A DNA stretch of 8,840 nucleotides from Gammaproteobacteria bacterium (lineage in GTDB: Bacteria; Pseudomonadota; Gammaproteobacteria; JALTLT01), in contig JALTLT010000488.1 in NCBI GenBank assembly GCA_027001815.1, positions 1 to 8,840 on the forward strand. Reading direction: 5' to 3'. Position 1 is the stretch's first letter. The number at the start of each line of letters is the position of its first letter. The position numbers and the translations under genes are program-made. Below, piece after piece: positions 3,531 through 8,840 of the stretch. Under the pieces are notes generated by a model, which saw only the letters and a program-made list of their open reading frames with translations, was not told the DNA's origin and made no database searches.

Positions 3531-6374
3531 TCAGGCGAAGCGGCGCTCCTCGCCCGATCCCGCCACGTTCTCGACGCAACGGCCACACAGTTCGGGATGT
3601 TCGGGGTGGCTGCCAACGTCCTCCCGGTGGTGCCAGCAACGCACGCACTTGGGATAGGCGCTGGGCGCCACCGCCACCCACAGCTCGTCCCCGGTAGAGA
3701 GGGTGAAATGGATGGCGTCGTCACCCGCCTCAGTCTCGCGATGGATCCGCGCACAGGAGGTGAGCAGCACGAAGCGGAGCTCGTCGCCGAGACGCGAGAG
3801 CTGCCGGTAGAGCTCCTCCCCGCAGTAGAGATCCACCTCCGCATCGAGCGACGAACCGATGCCCCCGGCGACCCGCAACCGCTCCAGCTCCTTGCGCACC
3901 GCGTCGCTGGTCTCGATCACCAGATCCCAGAAGGCGCGATTCATGGGCTCGGCCCCGTCGAGGGCGAAGAGGCCGCCGTACCACTCCTCGAGGAAGACCG
4001 ACTCCTTCCGCTCACCGGGCATGTGCTCCCAGATCTCCTCGGCAGTGAAGCTGAGGATGGGGGCCAGCCAGCGCACCATCGCCTCGATGATGTGGTACAT
4101 GGCGGTCTGGGTGGAGCGGCGGGCGCGGCTCTCCCGCTGGCAGGTGTACTGTCGATCCTTGATGATGTCGAGATAGAAGGCCCCCATCTCCACGGCGCAG
4201 AAGTTGTGGATCTGCTGATAGATGGTGTGGAACTGGTAGCTCTGGTAGGCGTCGGTGACCGTCTCCTGCAGTTGCAGCGCACGATCCACCGCCCAGCGGT
4301 CGAGGGGAAGCATCTCGTCCGCGACCAGGGCGTCTCGGGCCGGATCGAAACCGTTGAGATTGGCGAGCAGGAACCGGGCCGTGTTGCGGATGCGTCGATA
4401 GGAGTCGGCGACCCGCTTGAGGATCTCGTCGGAGACCGTCATCTCCGCCCGGTAGTCGGTGGCGGCGACCCACAGGCGCAGGATGTCGGCGCCGAGGGTG
4501 TTGACCACCTTCTGCGGGGCGACCACGTTGCCCCGCGACTTGGACATCTTCATCCCGTGGGCGTCGACGGTGAAGCCGTGGGTGAGCACCGTCCGGTAGG
4601 GAGCGGAGTCGCGCATGCCCACCGAGGTGAGCAGGGAGGACTGGAACCAGCCGCGGTGCTGGTCGGAGCCCTCCAGATAGAGGTCGGCCGGTACCTGCAG
4701 CCCCTCGCGTGCCTCCAGCACGCAGGCGTGGGTGACGCCGGAATCGAACCAGACGTCCAGGGTATCGCTCACCTTGCGGTACTGCTCCGCCTCGTCACCC
4801 AGGAGTTCCCCGGGATCGAGATCGAACCAGGCGTCCATCCCCTCCTTCTCCACCCGCCGGGCCACCTGCTCCATCAGCTCGGTGGTGCGGGGATGGAGAT
4901 CGCCGCTCTGGCGATGGACGAAGAGCGGGATGGGACTGCCCCACACCCGCTGGCGGGAGATGCACCAGTCGGGACGCCCCTCCACCATGCCGCGAATGCG
5001 CGCCTCGCCCCACTCCGGCAGCCACTCCACACGGCCGATCTCCGCGAGTGCCTTCTCCCGCAATCCGTTCTGGTCCATGCTGATGAACCACTGGGGAGTG
5101 GCACGGAAGATGATCGGAGTCTTGTGGCGCCAGCAGTGGGGGTAACTGTGGCGCAGCTTCTCGTGGTGGACGAGGCTGGCATGGGCGCGCAACACCTCGA
5201 TCACCTTGTCGTTGGCGTTGAAGACGTGTTCACCACCGAAGTGGGGGGTGTCGGGCAGGAAGCGCCCGTCGTCCCCCACCGGGTTCTCCACCGGCAGATG
5301 GTAGCGCATGCCCACCACATAGTCCTCCTGCCCGTGGCCGGGGGCGGTATGGACACAGCCGGTACCGGCATCGAGGGAGACGTGATCCCCGAGGATCACC
5401 GGCACCTCCCGTTCCAGGAAGGGGTGGGCAAGGCGCAGCCCCTCCAGATCGGCCCCCTTGCAGTAGGCGACGACCCGGTACTCCTCCACCCCCCAGCGCA
5501 CCATCACATCCTTGAGCAGGCCATCGGCGACGATCAGTCGCTCCGGGTCGTGGTCGTCCACGCCGCTGGTCTGCACGACCACGTAGTCGAGTTCCGGATT
5601 GACCGCCACCGCCTGGTTGGCGGGGAGGGTCCAGGGAGTGGTGGTCCAGATCACCACCGATACCGGGCCGTACCCCTCGGCCCCCTCCACATGATCGCAG
5701 CGCGCCATCAGCGCCTCCTCGTCGAGCACCCGGAAACGGACGTCGATGGCTGGCGAGGTGTGATCCTGGTACTCCACCTCCGCCTCGGCGAGGGCCGAAC
5801 CGCAATCGGTGCACCAGTGGACCGGTTTGGAGCCCTGGTGCAGATGACCTCGCTCGATGATTCGGGCGAGGGCGCGGATGATGCCCGCCTCGAAGCGGAA
5901 ATCCATGGTGAGGTAGGGGTTGTCCCAGTCACCGAACACGCCCAGGCGCTGAAAATCGCGCTTCTGCCCCTCCACCTGGCTGGCGGCGTACTCGCGACAG
6001 GCGTCGCGGAACCGGCGCGGCTCCACCTTCACCCCCGCCTTGCCCAGCTTGCGCTCCACGTTGAGCTCGATGGGCAGCCCGTGACAGTCCCAGCCGGGCA
6101 CGTAGGGGGCGTCATAGCCGGCCATCCCGCGCGCCTTGACGATGAAGTCCTTGAGGATCTTGTTGACCGCATGGCCGATGTGGATGTCACCGTTGGCGTA
6201 GGGAGGACCGTCGTGGAGGATGAACTTCGGCCGCCCGGCGCGCGCCTGGCGCAGCTTGCCGTAGATCTCCATCGACTGCCAGCGTGCCAGCCGCTCCGGC
6301 TCACGCCTGGCCAGGTTGCCACGCATGGGGAACTTCGTCTGGGGCAGGTTGAGGGTATGCTTGTAGTCGGCCAC
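3531..6374 (-). CDS. ileS: Isoleucyl-tRNA synthetase
   Basis: IleS charges tRNA-Ile with isoleucine and hydrolyses mischarged valine. The 947-residue protein (E. coli 938) is a complete class Ia enzyme. The HIGH signature is at 65-68 (GDIHIGHAVNK). The CP1 editing domain includes WTTTPWTLPANQA (243-255) and GTGCVHTAPGHGQEDY (337-352), with the conserved editing Asp at 351. GSDQHRGWFQSS (569-580) precedes KMSKS at 609-613. The tRNA-binding helical domain follows. The C-terminal zinc knuckle has Cys910, Cys913, Cys930 and Cys933 (CVRC ... CGRC). The start is GTG at 6374-6372, preceded by a GGGAGAG-type ribosome site; it gives the expected N-terminus ADYKHTLNLPQT. It lies 26 bases after ribF and 17 bases before lspA. 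No T-box leader is seen. Nothing is missing from the catalytic or editing sites. Confidence 0.98.
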   Translation of the reverse strand: MADYKHTLNLPQTKFPMRGNLARREPERLARWQSMEIYGKLRQARAGRPKFILHDGPPYANGDIHIGHAVNKILKDFIVKARGMAGYDAPYVPGWDCHGLPIELNVERKLGKAGVKVEPRRFRDACREYAASQVEGQKRDFQRLGVFGDWDNPYLTMDFRFEAGIIRALARIIERGHLHQGSKPVHWCTDCGSALAEAEVEYQDHTSPAIDVRFRVLDEEALMARCDHVEGAEGYGPVSVVIWTTTPWTLPANQAVAVNPELDYVVVQTSGVDDHDPERLIVADGLLKDVMVRWGVEEYRVVAYCKGADLEGLRLAHPFLEREVPVILGDHVSLDAGTGCVHTAPGHGQEDYVVGMRYHLPVENPVGDDGRFLPDTPHFGGEHVFNANDKVIEVLRAHASLVHHEKLRHSYPHCWRHKTPIIFRATPQWFISMDQNGLREKALAEIGRVEWLPEWGEARIRGMVEGRPDWCISRQRVWGSPIPLFVHRQSGDLHPRTTELMEQVARRVEKEGMDAWFDLDPGELLGDEAEQYRKVSDTLDVWFDSGVTHACVLEAREGLQVPADLYLEGSDQHRGWFQSSLLTSVGMRDSAPYRTVLTHGFTVDAHGMKMSKSRGNVVAPQKVVNTLGADILRLWVAATDYRAEMTVSDEILKRVADSYRRIRNTARFLLANLNGFDPARDALVADEMLPLDRWAVDRALQLQETVTDAYQSYQFHTIYQQIHNFCAVEMGAFYLDIIKDRQYTCQRESRARRSTQTAMYHIIEAMVRWLAPILSFTAEEIWEHMPGERKESVFLEEWYGGLFALDGAEPMNRAFWDLVIETSDAVRKELERLRVAGGIGSSLDAEVDLYCGEELYRQLSRLGDELRFVLLTSCARIHRETEAGDDAIHFTLSTGDELWVAVAPSAYPKCVRCWHHREDVGSHPEHPELCGRCVENVAGSGEERRFA

Positions 6375-6400
6375 GTCTCTCGCTCTCTCCCGTGCCGGCG

Positions 6401-7327
6401 TCAGATCCCGAAGTAGTCCCGGGCCGCCCGGCTGTCCTGTTCGATCTGCGCCTTCAGCGCCTCGAACGATTCGAATCTCCGCTCGTCGCGAATCTTGTAC
6501 CGGAACTCCACGTCCACGTGCCGGCCGTAGATCTCCTGATCGAAGTCGAACAGGTGGACCTCCAGAAGGCTGCGGGTACCGTCCACCGTGGGCCGGTTGC
6601 CGACATTGGCGACGCCGTGGATCGGCTCGCGTTCCAGCCCGTACATCTCCACCGCGAAGACCCCCTGCACGGGTGTCACCTTGCGGTGGAGGAAGATGTT
6701 GGCGGTGGGAAAGCCGATGGTCCTCCCCCGCTTGTCGCCGTGGGCCACCCGACCGCTCATGCGGTAGCTGCGTCCCAGATACTTCTCGGCGGTGGCCAGG
6801 TCGCCACGTGCCAGTGCCTCGCGGATCAGGGTGCTGCTCACCCGCTCGCCGTCGATGAGGAAGGAGCGCATGCTCACCACCTGGAAACCGCGCTCCATTC
6901 CCACCCGCTGCAGGAGTTCGAAATCACCCGTGCGCCGGTGGCCGAAGCGGAAATCGTCCCCCACCACCAGATAGCGGACCCCCAGCCCCTCCACCAGAAT
7001 CCGCTTGATGAACTCCGAGGCCGACTGGTTGGCGAACCTCTCGTTGAAGATCAGTACCAGCACCCGGTCCACCGAGAAGCGACGCAGGGCATGGATCTTC
7101 TCCCGCAGCCGCGTGAGGCGGGGCGGCGCCCGGTCAGCCATGAAGAACTCCTGGGGCTGGGGCTCGAAGGTGATCACGGTGGTGGGGAGACACAGCGCCT
7201 CCGCCTTCTCCGCGAGCTGCCCGAGCACCGCCTGGTGCCCCAGGTGGACCCCATCGAAGTTGCCAATGGTCGCCACGCAGCCGCGATGCCGCGGGAGCAG
7301 GTTGTGGGCGCCTCGAATCAGTTCCAT
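6401..7327 (-). CDS. ribF: Bifunctional riboflavin kinase / FMN adenylyltransferase
   Basis: RibF phosphorylates riboflavin to FMN and adenylates FMN to FAD in the cytoplasm. The 308-residue protein is close to the E. coli length (313). The N-terminal adenylyltransferase domain shows GNFDGVHLGHQ (22-32), VVGDDFRFGHRRTGD (121-135) and SSTLIREAL (164-172). The C-terminal kinase domain shows GRTIGFPTAN (201-210), VANVGNRPTV (239-248) and LEVHLFDFD (255-263), whose Glu is the expected catalytic base. I chose ATG 7327 because it gives the family N-terminus MELIRGAHNL and has GGAGAA at good spacing. An in-frame ATG at 7354 would add nine residues (MRGFPGGEP) but lies within a small hairpin with a poor ribosome site. 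It heads the run ribF-ileS-lspA and is separated from murJ by a terminator. Confidence 0.97.
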   Translation of the reverse strand: MELIRGAHNLLPRHRGCVATIGNFDGVHLGHQAVLGQLAEKAEALCLPTTVITFEPQPQEFFMADRAPPRLTRLREKIHALRRFSVDRVLVLIFNERFANQSASEFIKRILVEGLGVRYLVVGDDFRFGHRRTGDFELLQRVGMERGFQVVSMRSFLIDGERVSSTLIREALARGDLATAEKYLGRSYRMSGRVAHGDKRGRTIGFPTANIFLHRKVTPVQGVFAVEMYGLEREPIHGVANVGNRPTVDGTRSLLEVHLFDFDQEIYGRHVDVEFRYKIRDERRFESFEALKAQIEQDSRAARDYFGI

Positions 7328-7351
7328 GGGTTCTCCGCCGGGGAATCCGCG

Positions 7352-7368
7352 CATCTTGCGTCAAGATG
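7352..7368. repeat. Small hairpin in the ribF leader
   Basis: CATCTTG (7352-7358) and CAAGATG (7362-7368) form a perfect 7-base stem with a three-base loop. It overlaps a second imperfect palindrome, CGTCA-AGA-TGACG (7359-7371), whose flanking TT/AA also pairs after one mismatch. Both lie between the putative promoter and the ribF start, where an operator or a leader structure would sit. It does not resemble an FMN riboswitch. Confidence 0.4.
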
Positions 7369-7383
7369 ACGTAAAGGTGCGAA

Positions 7384-7389
7384 ATTATA
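7384..7389 (-). promoter_or_regulatory. Putative -10 hexamer of the ribF operon promoter
   Basis: The minus strand reads a perfect TATAAT here, in a short AT-rich patch between the murJ terminator and ribF. Initiation would be expected near 7377, giving a leader of about 50 bases. No good -35 hexamer is seen at 16-18 bases, so the promoter may depend on an activator. A second weaker TATAGT lies about 20 bases upstream. Confidence 0.5.
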
Positions 7390-7429
7390 CTATCAACCCG
7401 GCAACATACTATATCGCGTTCAGTCGTCG

Positions 7430-7448
7430 CCTGCCGGTTCGCGGCAGG
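7430..7448. repeat. GC-rich hairpin between terminator and ribF promoter
   Basis: CCTGCCG (7430-7436) and CGGCAGG (7442-7448) form a perfect 7-base stem with a five-base loop. There is no T-tract on either side, so it is not an intrinsic terminator by itself. The role is unknown. Confidence 0.35.
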
Positions 7449-7469
7449 GTGGAGCCGCGCCGCTTCAGC

Positions 7470-7510
7470 AGGATGTTGAAAAAGGCCGGGACGGCCTTTT
7501 TCAATATCCT
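7470..7510 (-). terminator. Intrinsic terminator after murJ (possibly bidirectional)
   Basis: An 18-base stem (7470-7487 with 7493-7510, one G-U pair) with a five-base loop lies 44 bases after the murJ stop. Its core is AAAAAGGCC / GGCCTTTTT, so in either direction the GC part is followed by a run of five T. It should stop murJ transcription and makes an independent ribF promoter likely. Confidence 0.85.
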
Positions 7511-7554
7511 GATAGATATGGCGTCCGGGAACCGGCGGGAACCACGCGGGCGGG

Positions 7555-8840
7555 TCACTCCGGCCGCGTCCGCCAGCGCCAGGGCCGCACGCCAAGCAGC
7601 AGGAGGACGAACAGATAGCAGGTGGCGGCGGCGGCGATCAGACCCGCCAGCCGCATCGCCCGGCCTCCCGCGCCCATGGCATACCAGAGATCGGGAGGCC
7701 CCGCGAGCAGATGGAGCAGCAGGGCCATGGCCGCCAGCGCCACCGCCAGACGCGCCATCAGGGACCACCAGCCGCCGAGTGGCCGGTAGGCTCCCTCCCG
7801 TCTCAGGCGACGAAACAGCAGCACGGCATTGACCCAGGCCCCCAGGGCGGTGGCGAGTGCCAGGCCCGCGTGCGGTGCCTCCATTCCCAGCCACACCATG
7901 GGCACCACGAAGGCGACGTTGAAGAGCATGTTGGCCCCCATCGCCCAGAGGCCGATGCGAACCGGCGTGGAGGTATCCTGTCGGGCATAGAAGCCGGGCG
8001 CCAGCACCTTGACGAGCATGAAGCCCCCCAACCCCAGGGCATAGGCGGTGAGGCTGAAGCCCGCCATGCGGGCATCGGCTGGGGTGAAGGCCTGGTACTG
8101 GAAGAGGGTCACCAGTACCGGAACCGCCAGCACCGCCAGTCCGACCGTCGCCGGCACGGCGATGAGCAGGGCCCAGCGGAGTGCCCAGTCGAGGGTCGCG
8201 CTGAACGCCTCCCCGCTGCCGTCCGCGTGGCGACGGGAGAGACTCGGCAGGATCACCGTGGAGAGGGCGATACCGAACACGCCCAGCGGGAACTCCATCA
8301 GCCGGTCCGAGTAGTAGAGCCAGCTCACGCTGCCACTCACCAGGAAGGAGGCGATCAGGGTGTCCAGGAGGAGATTGATCTGCGCCACCGAAGAGCCGAA
8401 CAGGGCCGGCATCATCAGCCGCAGGATCTTGCGCACCCCCTCGTGCGCCCGGTCCCAGCGTGGCCTTGGCAACAGCCCCAGGCGCAACAGGAAGGGCAAC
8501 TGGAAGGCGAGCTGGGTCGCTCCCGCCACCAGCACCCCCAGGGCGAGGGCCACCACCGGGGTCTCGAAAAGGGGCGCCACCCAGAGGGCGAAACCGATCA
8601 GTACCAGGTTGAGCAGCACCGGCGTGAAGGCGGGTACACCGAAGCGGCCGTAACTGTTGAGGATGCCGCCGGCGAAGGCGGTCAGGGAGATGAAGAAGAG
8701 GTAGGGGAAGGTGAAGCGCAGCAGGTCGGCGGCCAGATCGAACTTGTCGGCACTCTCGCGCAGAAAACCGGGGGCGAAGAGCAGGATCAGCAGCGGTGCC
8801 GCCACCACCCCCACCACGGTGATCATCGCCAGCACCCCGC
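7555..8840 (-). CDS. murJ: Lipid II flippase MurJ (MviN), N-terminus cut by window edge
   Basis: MurJ is an inner-membrane MOP-superfamily transporter that flips lipid II to the periplasmic face for peptidoglycan synthesis. The reading frame is open to the window end. About 428 of the expected 510-520 residues are visible, so roughly the first two to three membrane helices and their essential arginines lie outside. Visible hallmarks, numbered from the codon at 8835, are GGILNSYGRFGVPAFTPVLL (56-75), QINLLLDTLIASFL (152-165) and SWLYYSDRLMEFPLGVFGIA (171-190), whose Arg178 corresponds to the essential arginine of helix 8. LSTVILPSLSR (191-201) follows, then a run of hydrophobic segments ending in a short basic tail, RPWRWRTRPE. 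Stop is TGA at 7557-7555. It is followed by an intrinsic terminator, so it is likely transcribed apart from ribF although adjacent, as in Pseudomonas. Confidence 0.96.
   Translation of the reverse strand, partial: GVLAMITVVGVVAAPLLILLFAPGFLRESADKFDLAADLLRFTFPYLFFISLTAFAGGILNSYGRFGVPAFTPVLLNLVLIGFALWVAPLFETPVVALALGVLVAGATQLAFQLPFLLRLGLLPRPRWDRAHEGVRKILRLMMPALFGSSVAQINLLLDTLIASFLVSGSVSWLYYSDRLMEFPLGVFGIALSTVILPSLSRRHADGSGEAFSATLDWALRWALLIAVPATVGLAVLAVPVLVTLFQYQAFTPADARMAGFSLTAYALGLGGFMLVKVLAPGFYARQDTSTPVRIGLWAMGANMLFNVAFVVPMVWLGMEAPHAGLALATALGAWVNAVLLFRRLRREGAYRPLGGWWSLMARLAVALAAMALLLHLLAGPPDLWYAMGAGGRAMRLAGLIAAAATCYLFVLLLLGVRPWRWRTRPE

Noticed and set aside
3514..3681. An N-terminal extension of lspA
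   Set aside because: The extension would overlap the ileS zinc-knuckle coding region and adds an Arg/Gly-rich stretch absent from the family; MRWLW at 3513 is the normal beginning.
6375..6400. A T-box or other leader controlling ileS
   Set aside because: Only 26 bases separate ribF from ileS, too short for such an element, and the lineage does not normally use T-boxes here.
3597..6416. A 939-codon open frame on the plus strand
   Set aside because: It lies fully antisense to ileS, which has all its motifs. Its product is a low-complexity His/Val/Gly/Leu-rich sequence with no recognisable domain. Such long antisense frames are common opposite GC-rich genes.
7328..7354. A nine-residue N-terminal extension of ribF from ATG 7354
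   Set aside because: The extension is not part of the usual RibF N-terminus and has a weak ribosome site within a hairpin; ATG 7327 has GGAGAA at good spacing.

Overview
The window reads as chromosomal DNA from a GC-rich gammaproteobacterium. Every supported gene lies on the minus strand, so transcription runs from high to low coordinates. In that order the genes are murJ (N-terminus beyond the window), ribF, ileS, lspA, a cytoplasmic sulfite-oxidase-like molybdopterin oxidoreductase, fkpB, ispH and, after a 495-base gap, a GspH/FimT-type minor pilin (C-terminus beyond the window). The ribF-ileS-lspA-fkpB-ispH order is the classic gammaproteobacterial arrangement. The closeness of ispH to minor-pilin genes and of murJ to ribF recalls Pseudomonas aeruginosa and many environmental Gammaproteobacteria. 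Genus-level assignment is not possible from this sequence alone.

Layout. At 7555-8840 is the C-terminal part of the lipid II flippase MurJ, followed by a strong bidirectional-looking intrinsic terminator (7470-7510). A short leader with a perfect TATAAT hexamer (7384-7389) and overlapping small palindromes precedes ribF. From ribF to ispH the genes are packed as one likely operon: 26 bases between ribF and ileS, 17 bases between ileS and lspA, a 4-base ATGA overlap of lspA with the oxidoreductase, an 8-base overlap of the oxidoreductase with fkpB, and another ATGA overlap of fkpB with ispH. Their products cover flavin cofactor synthesis, isoleucyl-tRNA charging, lipoprotein signal-peptide cleavage, peptidyl-prolyl isomerisation and the last step of isoprenoid precursor synthesis. 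These are housekeeping functions sharing transcription rather than one pathway.

The unusual parts are two. First, a stand-alone sulfite-oxidase-fold gene sits between lspA and fkpB, coupled to both, and its conserved C-terminal codons supply the Shine-Dalgarno for fkpB. Second, the non-coding gap at 524-1018 is full of structure. It holds a nested palindromic element with a perfect 30-base inverted repeat inside a 17-base one, a long-range imperfect inverted repeat, helically phased direct repeats, a 12-base palindrome, and a 9-base match to the AlgR-binding core upstream of the pilin gene. Nothing in the window amounts to a clear new defence or mobile system. The intergenic element and the oxidoreductase insertion are the best leads.
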